In this document: piece after piece, positions 45,721-56,264 of the stretch
Layout of the letters: the number at the start of each line of letters is the position of its first letter
How positions within the stretch are numbered: position 1 is the stretch's first letter
Assembly (NCBI GenBank): GCA_963756575.1
Contig: CAVWOM010000009.1
Location: forward strand, 62,001-126,000
From: Palsa-504 sp963756575
GTDB lineage: Bacteria > Actinomycetota > Actinomycetes > Streptosporangiales > Streptosporangiaceae
Length of the DNA: 64,000 bases
Reading direction: 5' to 3'
Position numbers and translations under genes: made by a program
Notes under the pieces: model-generated
Told to the model about the DNA's origin: nothing
Databases searched by the model: none
What the model saw: the letters and a program-made list of their open reading frames with translations, nothing else

Positions 45721-47924
45721 GCATGGATACGTCTGTGCCCAGGCAGCGGGACACCTCGGATGCCGCTCTGGTGGACATGCTGACGCTGGAGGCGCCGGTC
45801 GGTTTGGCCCTGTTCGGGTCCGATCTGCGTTTCCGCTGGGTGAATGCTGCCCTGGCGCGGCTTGGCGAGAACGCCGAAGTCGTCCCCCTGAGCCCCGAGG
45901 TCCCCGCGGTTCCGGCTGCCCCGATGGAGCCGTCCGCCTGCCGGGGCCTGCTGCCCTCGCAGGCGTGGCCCGGCCCGGTCGCCGCCCGGGCGGAGGCCGC
46001 GCTGCGCCGGGTGCTGGAGAAGGGCGCGCCGCTGACCGAGAGCGGCTATCCCGCGGTTTCCGTGCCGCCCGCCGCCGAGCCCGCGGACGAGCCCGACGCG
46101 TCCGCGGCCGTCTCCGCCGCCGCCGTCTCCGCCGCGGCCGAGGACGTCTCCGGCTGCGCCTCCTGGTTCCCGGTGCACGACGCGGCCGGGCAGGTGTTCG
46201 GCGTCGGCCTGATCCTGCTCAACGTGGCCGGCCCGTCGGCCGAGGCCGCCGAGGCGGCCGCCGCGGCCGCGGCCGAGATCAGGCGCAGCGAGGAGCGCTA
46301 CCGCTCGCTGGTGCAGGGCGGCGCCCAGGTGGTGTGGGTGGCGGCGCCGGACGGCTCGATGATGGAAGACTCGCCGGAGTGGCGCTGGATCACCGGTCAG
46401 TCGCCGGAGCAGTACGCCGGGTTCGGCTGGCTGGAGTCGGTGCACCCCGAGGACCGGGAGCGGGTCGAGCGGGACTGGCGGGAGTGCGTCCGCAGCGGCA
46501 AGATCCTCGACGACCGGTACCGGATCCGGACCAAGGGCGGCTCCTACCGGCACTACGACGTGCGCGCGGTGCCGATCGAGCGGGACGGCAAGATCCTCGA
46601 GTGGGTCGGCGCCAGCACCGATGTCACCAGCCAGCGCGAGGCCGAGGAGATGCGCGGCCGGCTGACCGAGCAGCTCTCGGCCGCGGCGCTGCGCACGGCG
46701 CGGCTGCAGCAGGCCACCTCGATGCTGGCCGAGGCGCTGACGGTGGAGCAGGTGGTGGAGGTCATCACCGAGGTGGGCCGGACCGCGATCGGCGCGCTGC
46801 GCTCGGCGGTGGTGCTGCTGGACGGCGCGCGGCTGCGGGTGGTCAACGACGACCTGCGGAACGCGCCCGACTCGGCCGGCGGCGACCTGACGCTGGAGTC
46901 GCCGAGCGTGATGACCCGGGCGATCGCGACCCGGCGCCCGGTCCTGGTCGAGGATCCGGAGGACCTGCGCAGGCAGTTCGACGGCGAGCTCGTGATCGAC
47001 CCGGAGCGGGTGGCCGCCTCGGACGAGCGGTCCTGGGTGGGGCTGCCGCTGCTGGCGGCGGGCGCGCCGCTGGGCGCGCTGCGGTTCTCGTTCGGCCGGC
47101 CGCGCAAGATCACCGAAGAGGAGCGGGTCTTCCTGGAGGCGCTGGCCGGGCAGTGCTCGCTGGCGGTGGAGCGGGCCGGCCTGTACGAGCGGGAGCACAC
47201 CACGGCGGAGACGCTGCAGCGGAGCCTGCTGCCCGACCGGCTGCCGAGCGTGCCGGGCCTGCGCCTGGAGGCCATGTACCGGCCGGTGGCCAAGAACATG
47301 GAGATCGGCGGCGACTGGTACGACGCGTTCCGGCTGGCCGACCAGCGGCTGGCGGTCGCGCTCGGCGACGTGATGGGCAAGGGGCTGACCGCGGCGGCCG
47401 GGATGGGCCGGGTCCGCAACGCGCTGCGGGCGCTGGCGCTGACCGACCCGCGTCCGGCCGCGGTGCTCGGCGGCCTGGACCGGCTGTTCTCCGCGACCGA
47501 GGAAGAGGAACAGGTCACTACCGTGGCCTACCTGGTCATCGACCCGGAGACCGGTGATGGCGTGCTCGGGAATGCCGGCCACCTGCCGGCCCTTGTTCTA
47601 GAGGCAGGTTGCGCGCCGCGCTTCGATGGAGTGGAAGCCAGCACGCCGCTGGGCTGGGCCAGCCCGAGGAAGCAGCACCCGTTCAGCCTGCGCCCAGGTA
47701 GCACGGCGGTTTTTTATTCTGACGGTCTGGTAGAGAACAGGAATCGTGGTCTGGACACGGGTCTGGAGGAACTGGCCGCGGTGGCCGGACGGGCCGATGA
47801 GGAACTGCTGGCCCGTCCCGAACGGTTTCTCGAGTACCTCGTTGAACGTATGCTCGCTGGGCACGAGCAAGACGACGACGTCACCGTACTGGTCATGCAC
47901 GTGCCGGCGGGCGGATCGCGGTGA
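45717..47924 (+). CDS. PAS-GAF-PP2C (SpoIIE/RsbU-like) serine phosphatase
   Basis: The about 735-aa protein has an N-terminal degenerate PAS part (LEAPVGLALFGSDLRFRWVN), a typical PAS domain (residues about 185-310, RYRSLVQGGAQVVWVAAPDG, VGASTDVTSQREAEEM), a GAF domain (about 335-490) and a C-terminal SpoIIE phosphatase (ETLQRSLLPDRLPSVPGLRL, MEIGGDWYDAFRLADQRLAV, GDVMGKGLTAAAGM, FYSDGLVENR, EQDDDVTVLVMHVP) with the metal-binding Asp residues. Such proteins dephosphorylate anti-anti-sigma factors in response to signals sensed by PAS/GAF. No membrane segment. GTG 45717 or ATG 45723 is the start. No partner-switch genes are adjacent, though the principal sigma factor follows. Confidence 0.88.
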   Translation: MSMDTSVPRQRDTSDAALVDMLTLEAPVGLALFGSDLRFRWVNAALARLGENAEVVPLSPEVPAVPAAPMEPSACRGLLPSQAWPGPVAARAEAALRRVLEKGAPLTESGYPAVSVPPAAEPADEPDASAAVSAAAVSAAAEDVSGCASWFPVHDAAGQVFGVGLILLNVAGPSAEAAEAAAAAAAEIRRSEERYRSLVQGGAQVVWVAAPDGSMMEDSPEWRWITGQSPEQYAGFGWLESVHPEDRERVERDWRECVRSGKILDDRYRIRTKGGSYRHYDVRAVPIERDGKILEWVGASTDVTSQREAEEMRGRLTEQLSAAALRTARLQQATSMLAEALTVEQVVEVITEVGRTAIGALRSAVVLLDGARLRVVNDDLRNAPDSAGGDLTLESPSVMTRAIATRRPVLVEDPEDLRRQFDGELVIDPERVAASDERSWVGLPLLAAGAPLGALRFSFGRPRKITEEERVFLEALAGQCSLAVERAGLYEREHTTAETLQRSLLPDRLPSVPGLRLEAMYRPVAKNMEIGGDWYDAFRLADQRLAVALGDVMGKGLTAAAGMGRVRNALRALALTDPRPAAVLGGLDRLFSATEEEEQVTTVAYLVIDPETGDGVLGNAGHLPALVLEAGCAPRFDGVEASTPLGWASPRKQHPFSLRPGSTAVFYSDGLVENRNRGLDTGLEELAAVAGRADEELLARPERFLEYLVERMLAGHEQDDDVTVLVMHVPAGGSR

Positions 47925-48052
47925 GCTGGAGGGGGAGCGGCCCGGGCGGAGGCGTACAAGTCACTCCCGGCCGCAGCCTATGGTGATGAGTGGGAGGCAG
48001 GCGGGTTGAATCAGTCCCGAGTGGCATCTACCCAGCGAAGGAAGGGGTGACC

Positions 48053-49516
48053 GTGGTCGTGAGCGCTGCTAATTCCGCAGCGCGGAAGCGCCCCAGGACG
48101 TCGGGCCAAGGGCCCCGGGCTGTCGAGGATCAGGCGGTTCAGGCGGCTCAGCGACCAGACGGTCCTGGTCCCCGGAATTCAGACGAGAACGGTTCCGGGC
48201 GGCGCGCCGCCAGCACGGACTCTGATGCGAAGGGCCTGACCGCCGTCGAACTTGACGAGTCGGACCTAGACACCGACGCGGAGCTCGAGAGCTTCGACGA
48301 TATCGACGCCGACGACGCTGACCTCGCCGACGACGCGGACCTGCAGGTCCTCGCCGACGAGGACCTCGAGGAAACCGAGGACATCGGCGACGCCGCCGAG
48401 GAGCCAGCCGAGGACGGGCCGGACGAGCCCGAAGCCGGCCAGCCCGCTCCGGGGCCGCAAGCCGGGGCGGCTGCCCCGGGTACGCCCGATGCCCAGGTCG
48501 TCAAGATCGCCCCGGACGGGGCGGCCGCCAGCGAGGACGAAGAAACCTTCGTCTACGGTGACGACGACGACGATCTTCCGGCGGCCCAGGTCGCGGTGGC
48601 GGGTGCCACGGCGGACCCGGTCAAGGATTACCTCAAGCAGATCGGCAAGGTGCCGCTGCTCAACGCCGAGCAGGAAGTCGAGCTGGCCAAGCGGATCGAG
48701 GCGGGCCTGTTCGCCGAGGAGAAGCTGGCCGAGGGCCGTCACACGCTGAGCACCGACGGCCGCATCGACCTGGAGTGGATCGCCGAGGACGGCACCCGGG
48801 CCAAGAACCACCTGCTCGAGGCCAACCTGCGGCTGGTCGTCTCGCTGGCCAAGCGGTACACCGGCCGGGGGATGCTGTTCCTGGACCTGATCCAGGAGGG
48901 CAACCTGGGGCTGATCCGGGCGGTGGAGAAGTTCGACTACACCAAGGGCTACAAGTTCTCCACGTACGCCACCTGGTGGATCCGGCAGGCGATCACCCGG
49001 GCCATGGCCGACCAGGCCCGCACCATCCGCATTCCGGTGCACATGGTCGAGGTGATCAACAAGCTGGCCCGGGTGCAGCGGCAGATGCTGCAGGACCTGG
49101 GCCGGGAGCCGACCCCGGATGAGCTGGCGGTCGAGCTGGACATGACGCCGGAGAAGGTCATCGAGGTGCAGAAGTACGGCCGTGAGCCGATCTCGCTGCA
49201 TACCCCGCTGGGCGAGGACGGCGACAGCGAGTTCGGTGACCTGATCGAGGACTCCGAGGCGATCCAGCCCGGCGAGGCGGTCAGCTTCACCCTGCTCCAG
49301 GAGCAGCTCCACTCGGTCCTGGACACGCTGTCCGAACGTGAGGCCGGCGTCGTCTCGATGCGGTTCGGGCTCACCGACGGCCAGCCCAAGACCCTGGATG
49401 AGATCGGCAAGGTGTACGGCGTGACCCGCGAGCGGATCCGCCAGATCGAGTCCAAGACCATGTCCAAGCTCCGCCATCCCTCCCGCTCCCAGGTTCTCCG
49501 CGACTACCTGGACTAA
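48053..49516 (+). CDS. sigA: RNA polymerase principal sigma factor (SigA/HrdB type)
   Basis: The about 487-aa protein directs housekeeping transcription. A long acidic N-terminal region (residues 60-175) precedes region 1.2 (DPVKDYLKQIGKVPLLNAEQ), region 2 (NLRLVVSLAKRYTGRGMLFL, GYKFSTYATWWIRQAITRAM), region 3 (IPVHMVEVINKLARVQRQML) and region 4 (DEIGKVYGVTRERIRQIESK TMSKLRHPSRS). All match HrdB of Streptomyces. AAGGAAGG at 48038-48045 fits GTG 48053; GTG 48047 and 48059 are possible. Followed by a very strong hairpin. Confidence 0.95.
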   Translation: MVVSAANSAARKRPRTSGQGPRAVEDQAVQAAQRPDGPGPRNSDENGSGRRAASTDSDAKGLTAVELDESDLDTDAELESFDDIDADDADLADDADLQVLADEDLEETEDIGDAAEEPAEDGPDEPEAGQPAPGPQAGAAAPGTPDAQVVKIAPDGAAASEDEETFVYGDDDDDLPAAQVAVAGATADPVKDYLKQIGKVPLLNAEQEVELAKRIEAGLFAEEKLAEGRHTLSTDGRIDLEWIAEDGTRAKNHLLEANLRLVVSLAKRYTGRGMLFLDLIQEGNLGLIRAVEKFDYTKGYKFSTYATWWIRQAITRAMADQARTIRIPVHMVEVINKLARVQRQMLQDLGREPTPDELAVELDMTPEKVIEVQKYGREPISLHTPLGEDGDSEFGDLIEDSEAIQPGEAVSFTLLQEQLHSVLDTLSEREAGVVSMRFGLTDGQPKTLDEIGKVYGVTRERIRQIESKTMSKLRHPSRSQVLRDYLD

Positions 49517-49561
49517 CCTCACCGGCCAGGCCGCCATCCCGGCGGCCCAGCCTAGTGACCT

Positions 49562-49606
49562 AGAACCCGGGGTTCCCGGCGCCCAGCGCCGGGAACCCCG
49601 GGTTCT
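49562..49606 (+). terminator. perfect 21-bp stem terminator after sigA
   Basis: Arms 49562-49582 and 49586-49606 (beginning AGAACCCGGGGTTCCC) are exactly complementary over 21 bp with a CCA loop, 46 bp after the sigA stop. No T tract, but the stem is unusually long and stable. Confidence 0.85.
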
Positions 49607-49807
49607 GACGTTCGGCGAGGTTCCTCACCATGGTGTCGGACTGCGGGTGGGTAGCGTCCGTCACCGAACCCGGCTCTCGCACGGCGGGCGGCTCCGGCCA
49701 TCCCCAACGCACCACCCCCGATGTTCCGCGGACCGGCTCTTGCACGGCGGTTAGCTCCGGGCTGGGGGCGGCTGGTCCTGGCCGGGCGGCTGGTCCTGGC
49801 GGGGCGT

Positions 49808-49867
49808 GTGGTACCAGCCGGAGCCGCCCAGGCGGCCCCTGGTACCACCGCGATGTGACATCGCGGT
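49808..49867. repeat. two adjacent palindromes after sigA
   Basis: GTGGTACCAG (49808-49817) pairs with CTGGTACCAC (49839-49848), with an inner GCCGCC/GGCGGC. Directly next, ACCGCGATGT (49847-49856) pairs with ACATCGCGGT (49858-49867) around one central base. They could form consecutive RNA stems or cruciforms. Confidence 0.8.
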
Positions 49868-50144
49868 TGTTCTAACCACCGCAGAGTCACATTGAGGTGG
49901 CTGCCTACGGCCGACGTCCCGGGGCGGGCGGGAACTGCGTGGCGGGTGTGGCGGGTGTGGCGGCGGGTGAGCCCGGGAGCGTTGCCCCGGCGGCCGCCGG
50001 GCTCCTCACCCTGAAGGAGCCGCACTCATAGAGCATCGACCCGCATAAGACCAAGGCGATGGAACATTGCCCCGGGGACGGCCGTCTGGGCCAGGCCCCG
50101 ACGGGCACCCGGGTAATCCATCCGTCACCCGGGTGACCCGGAAA

Positions 50145-50228
50145 CCAGCCGGGTCGCCCAGGTATCCCTGGGCACAGCCAGCCGGGTCGCCCAGGTATCC
50201 CTGGGCACAGCCAGCTCGGTCGCCCGGG
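50145..50228. repeat. 33-bp tandem repeat, 2.5 copies
   Basis: Copies at 50145-50177 and 50178-50210 are identical, with a partial third to 50228. The unit starts CCAGCCGGGTCGCCCAGG and includes the small stem CCCAGG/CCTGGG. Confidence 0.9.
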
Positions 50229-50302
50229 TCCTTACCGGGCACAAAGAAGCCGACGCCAATAACTGGCGCCGGCGTCCTTGCCGGTCTGGCTGTTCCCGCT
50301 GG

Positions 50303-50515
50303 TTACTGCGGCTGCGGCTCAGACAGGCGGTTGCTCTCGTCCTGTATGTCGACGGCGACCTTGGCCAGCGCCTTGGCGTGCTCGCGGCCGTGGTGCGCAC
50401 AGAAAAGCAGCTCTCCTGAGTTAGCCAGCAGCACGCGAACATAAGCCTGGGCGCCGCATCGATCGCAGACGTCCAGCGCGGTCAGCGGCTTGGTGGGGGC
50501 TATCGCTCCTGTCAA
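50303..50515 (-). CDS. DUF7455 small zinc-finger-like protein
   Basis: The 70-aa protein has VCDRCGAQAYVRVLLANSGE and LLFCAHHGREHAK: Cys-x2-Cys and Cys-x2-His pairs that can bind one zinc, the mark of actinobacterial DUF7455. TTG 50515 is preceded by GAAGGAAGG with good spacing, so the TTG start is preferred. Genes of this kind lie near sigA and parE in many actinomycetes. Function is unknown; RNA polymerase or ribosome association would be a guess. Confidence 0.85.
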   Translation of the reverse strand: MTGAIAPTKPLTALDVCDRCGAQAYVRVLLANSGELLFCAHHGREHAKALAKVAVDIQDESNRLSEPQPQ

Positions 50516-50934
50516 CGTCGCCTTCCTTCGCGTCGTGCCTCCGGCCTCGGTATCCGGGTGGCTCCGTTGTTTTGCCCTTACGACTCAGCTAAACACATAC
50601 CCCGGCGTCAGCGTTCCCCACTCGGAGGGGTGTACGCCAGAAGCGAAAACCCCTCGTCGGCGGAGCATGCTCCCGGATCGTGACCACTACCGGTCGCCAG
50701 TAGCTACGCACGGTGCCTGCGCCCCACCGGTACGCGGGGGCCGTACCGGTAGCACACAGGCACCGTGTGTCTCTAACCGGACATGTACCCAGATTGGCTC
50801 TGGTTGATGCATTCGTCGTGGTCAGTATGGGATTTCCGGCTGGATCGCCGCGTGGCATGCCCGATGAGGCCGGCCCGAGACGCTACTATTTTCGGATGAG
50901 GCCCGTGCGGGCCAGAGAAGGAGACCGGCCGCTC
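50516..50934. other. 420-bp divergent region between DUF7455 and parE
   Basis: It must hold the promoters of both genes. The only clear feature is the large double inverted repeat at 50709-50767. GCTACTATTTTCGGATG (about 50882-50898) is AT-rich and may contain the parE -10 box. Confidence 0.5.
50709..50767. promoter_or_regulatory. two-tier inverted repeat upstream of parE
   Basis: Outer arms CACGGTGCCTG (50709-50719) and CAGGCACCGTG (50757-50767) are perfect over 11 bp; inner arms ACCGGTACG (50726-50734) and CGTACCGGT (50742-50750) are perfect over 9 bp. The shape is that of a long hairpin with an internal loop, or a large operator. Confidence 0.7.
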
Positions 50935-53151
<2,217 letters not shown>

Positions 53152-53177
53152 GGAACCCCGGCTAGCTACATTGAGTA

Positions 53178-53669
53178 ATGCTAATATCACATTCTGTGAA
53201 CAAAGCGATACTCCTTGCGCAGTTCCTGCGGGACCGGGCGTGGTGGCGGCTGGACAGCGCGGGCGCCAACGCGCTGCGGGTGGCGCGTAGCGTCGTCGCC
53301 CTGCTGGATGCGGCCGCCTACGTGCGGGACCTTGCCGACGACGACCCCGACCTGCTGGCCCTCGAGGCCATGGGATGCTTCGGCGGCGGTGCCTTCGACC
53401 CCGGCCCCGAGGGTGCGTACATCATCCGGGGCTGGCAGCTCGCCGATGAGCGCTCGGCCGGCCCTCGCGAGCTGCTGTCCGAGCTGGTCCGGGCCGCCCA
53501 CGGCAACCCCGGACCGCCCGCGATCAGCGTTCCCCGGCAGGCTCCGGCCCCGGAGACCGCGCCCTTTCCGGCCGGCCGCCGCTCACCCCGGCCGCCGCTA
53601 GCCTACCCGGACCGAGCCGCCGCTAGCCCACCCGCACCGAACCGCCGAGGACCGCGAGGTGCCGGGTGA
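53178..53669 (+). CDS. hypothetical protein between parE and parC
   Basis: The 163-aa frame has a helical core (LLAQFLRDRAWWRLDSAGAN, VVALLDAAAYVRDLADDDPD, GCFGGGAFDPGPEGAYIIRG) and a Pro/Ala/Arg-rich tail that overlaps the 3' end of parC by 47 bp on the other strand. ATG 53178 has only GAG upstream; GTG 53196 is an alternative. I recognise no family. The core looks like real protein, but the tail may be a shadow of parC. Confidence 0.55.
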   Translation: MLISHSVNKAILLAQFLRDRAWWRLDSAGANALRVARSVVALLDAAAYVRDLADDDPDLLALEAMGCFGGGAFDPGPEGAYIIRGWQLADERSAGPRELLSELVRAAHGNPGPPAISVPRQAPAPETAPFPAGRRSPRPPLAYPDRAAASPPAPNRRGPRGAG

Positions 53670-56205
53670 GCCCGGTCCCCGAGCCGTCCCGCTTCCCGAC
53701 CGGGGCGGGCAGCTCGACCGGGGCGCCCGCCTCGGTCGCCGCCGCCGCCGGGCCCGGTCCGGCCCACGCCATGACCAGCTGGTCCTCTCCCTTGAGGAAC
53801 CGGTGACAGCGGACCCCGCCAGTGGCACGGCCCTTGGCGGGGTATTCGTGCATCGGGGTCACCTTCACGCTTCCGGCCCCCGTCCCGGGCAGGGCGCCCG
53901 CGCTGCCCGCGATGGTGACCACCACCGCGGGGGAGTAGGTTCCCGGCGCCCCGGTGGGGGTGCCCGCCGCCGAGGACGCGTCCACCGCGCCGAACCACAC
54001 CGCCGATGCGCCCGAGGCCAGCCTGACCCCGGCCATGCCCCCGGCCGCCCGGCCCTGCGGCCGGACCGACGAGGCGGCGAAGTGCAGCAGCTGCGCGTCC
54101 GTGGTGATGAACACCAGCTCGTCCGACTCCGCGGCGAGCTGCACGGCCCCCACGACCCGGTCCTCGTCCTTCAGCGTGATCAGCTCGAACTCGTCGCGGT
54201 TCTGCGGGTATTCCGGCAGCACCCGCTTGACTACGCCCTCCGCCGTCCCCAGCGCGACGCCCGCTCCCGGCGCGTCCACCGAAGCCAGCCCCACCACCGT
54301 CTCGTCCGCGGCGAAGGAGCCGAACTCGCTTACCGGCGTGCCCCCGGCCAGCGACACCGCCCCCGCTCCCGGCGGAAGCGCGGGCAGCTCGAGCACGTTC
54401 AGCTTGACCAGCCGCCCGGCCGACGTCACCAGCCCCACGGTGCCGCGGGCGGTGGCGCGCACCGCGCAGACCACGACGTCGTGAGCCGCCCGGGACGCGT
54501 CCCCAGCAGGCGGCAGCAGCACCCGTCCGGGCTCATCACCCGAAGCCGAAACCCCGTCACCCGAAGCCGAAACCCCGCCACCCGCGGCTACAGCCGTCCG
54601 TGCCACCAGCCCGGTCGCCGACATCAGCACCACGCACGGGTCGTCGGCCACCTCGAGCGGTACCGCCGCCACCGTGGCCGCCTCCGAGCCGCTCTCCAGC
54701 AGCACCGTGCGCCGCGGCGTGCCGAACTTCTTCGCCACCTCCGCCAGCTCCCCGCTCACCAGCTCCCGCAGCTTCTCATCCGACTCCAGGATGGAAGTCA
54801 GCGAGGCGATCTCGGCCCGCAGCTCCTCCTGCTCCCGCTCGAGCTCGAGCCGGTCGTAGCGGGTCAGCCGGCGCAGCGGCGTGTCCAGGATGTACTGCGC
54901 CTGGATCTCCGACAGCTCGAACACCGCCATGAGCCGGGCGCGAGCCGCCGCCGTGTCGTCCGAGGAGCGGATGACGGCGATGACCTCGTCGATGTTGAGC
55001 AGCGCGATGACCAGGCCCTCGACCAGGTGCAGCCGCTCGGACCGCTTGCGCCGCCGGAACTCGGTCCGCCGCCTGACCACCTCGAGCCGGTGCCCGACGA
55101 AGATCTCCAGCAGCTCGCGCAGCCCCAGCACCCGAGGCTGGCCGTCGACCAGGGCGACGTTGTTGATGCCGAACGTCTCCTCCATCGGCGTCAGCCGGTA
55201 CAGCTCCGCCAGCACCGCCTCGGGGTTGAAGCCGTTGCGCACCTCGATCACCAGGTGCAGGCCGCGGTTCCGGTCGGTGAGGTCCTTCAGGTCGGAGATG
55301 CCGTTCAGCTTCTTGGCCTGGACCAGGTCCTTGATCCTGGTCATGACCTTCTCCGGGCCGACGCCGTAGGGCAGCTCGGTGACCACGATGCCGGTGCGGC
55401 GCGGGGTGAGCTGTTCTATAGAAGTGGTGGCCCGGGTGCGGAAGATGCCGCGTCCGGTCTCGTAGGCCTCCCTGACCCCCTCCAGGCCCACGATGCGCCC
55501 CCCGGTGGGGAGGTCGGGCCCGGGCACGTAGCGCATCAGCGCGTCCAGCGAGGCATCGGGGTGACGAAGAAGATGCCGCACCGCCGCCGCGACCTCGCCC
55601 AGGTTGTGCGGCGCCATGTTGGTGGCCATCCCGACCGCGATCCCGGCCGTGCCGTTGACCAGCAGGTTCGGGATCCCCGCGGGCAGCACGTCGGGCTGGG
55701 TCTCGCTGCCGTCGTAGTTCGGGATGAAGTCGACGGTGTCCTCGTCGATCGAGGCGACCATCTCCATCGCCGCCGCGGTCAGCCGGGCCTCGGTGTACCT
55801 CATGGCCGCGGGGGAGTCGTCGCCGCCCATGCTGCCGAAGTTCCCGTGCCCGTCGACCAGCGGCAGCCGCATCGACCAGGGCTGCGCCATCCGGGCCAGC
55901 GCGTCGTAGATGGCCGAGTCGCCGTGCGGGTGCAGACGGCCCATGACCTCGCCGACCACCCGGGCGCACTTGACGTGGGGGCGGTCCGGGCGCAGTCCCA
56001 TCTCGTTCATCTGGTAGAGGATCCGGCGCTGCACCGGCTTCATGCCGTCCCGCGCGTCGGGCAGCGCCCGGGAGTAGATGACGCTGTAGGCGTACTCCAG
56101 GTAGCTGCCGCGCATCTCCTCGGCCACGTCGATATCGACGATGTTTTCTTCGAAATCCTCGGGGGGCGCGGTGGAACCGCCTCGTCGTCCTGCCATACCG
56201 AACAT
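53623..56205 (-). CDS. parC: type IIA topoisomerase subunit A (ParC/ParX-like)
   Basis: The 860-aa subunit breaks and rejoins DNA. The active Tyr is Tyr137 in AAMRYTEARL; the quinolone-binding stretch HPHGDSAIYDALARMAQPW keeps the drug-sensitive Ser and Asp. The GyrA box is loosely present, and the C-terminal beta-pinwheel is seen in repeats such as VVLMSATGLVARTAV and ELVFITTDAQLLHFAASSVR. An 8-residue repeat (GVSASGDG) occurs near residue 550. ATG 56205 or 56196 starts it. It faces parE tail-to-tail with the small hypothetical gene between, instead of the usual co-directional order. Confidence 0.92.
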   Translation of the reverse strand: MFGMAGRRGGSTAPPEDFEENIVDIDVAEEMRGSYLEYAYSVIYSRALPDARDGMKPVQRRILYQMNEMGLRPDRPHVKCARVVGEVMGRLHPHGDSAIYDALARMAQPWSMRLPLVDGHGNFGSMGGDDSPAAMRYTEARLTAAAMEMVASIDEDTVDFIPNYDGSETQPDVLPAGIPNLLVNGTAGIAVGMATNMAPHNLGEVAAAVRHLLRHPDASLDALMRYVPGPDLPTGGRIVGLEGVREAYETGRGIFRTRATTSIEQLTPRRTGIVVTELPYGVGPEKVMTRIKDLVQAKKLNGISDLKDLTDRNRGLHLVIEVRNGFNPEAVLAELYRLTPMEETFGINNVALVDGQPRVLGLRELLEIFVGHRLEVVRRRTEFRRRKRSERLHLVEGLVIALLNIDEVIAVIRSSDDTAAARARLMAVFELSEIQAQYILDTPLRRLTRYDRLELEREQEELRAEIASLTSILESDEKLRELVSGELAEVAKKFGTPRRTVLLESGSEAATVAAVPLEVADDPCVVLMSATGLVARTAVAAGGGVSASGDGVSASGDEPGRVLLPPAGDASRAAHDVVVCAVRATARGTVGLVTSAGRLVKLNVLELPALPPGAGAVSLAGGTPVSEFGSFAADETVVGLASVDAPGAGVALGTAEGVVKRVLPEYPQNRDEFELITLKDEDRVVGAVQLAAESDELVFITTDAQLLHFAASSVRPQGRAAGGMAGVRLASGASAVWFGAVDASSAAGTPTGAPGTYSPAVVVTIAGSAGALPGTGAGSVKVTPMHEYPAKGRATGGVRCHRFLKGEDQLVMAWAGPGPAAAATEAGAPVELPAPVGKRDGSGTGLTRHLAVLGGSVRVG

Positions 56206-56264
56206 TCTGCCGTGCCCCCGGCACTGCCGCGCGCTACGACGCGGAACGCGTAACCTTGTCCGGC

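Larger units (their letters stand above)
49607..50302. other. 700-bp gene-free stretch with several inverted and direct repeats
   Basis: No gene is supported. Structured elements are listed separately (49808-49867, 50145-50228). The part 49790-49870 reads as two back-to-back palindromes. The remainder is rich in GGGTGTGGCGGG and similar words. Confidence 0.5.

Noticed and set aside
50145..50228. Possible CRISPR array (33-bp repeats)
   Set aside because: Repeats abut directly and there are fewer than three full copies.
50500..50515. TTGACA as a -35 box near 50510 (minus strand)
   Set aside because: It coincides with the TTG start codon of the DUF7455 gene behind a good RBS, so the match is incidental.
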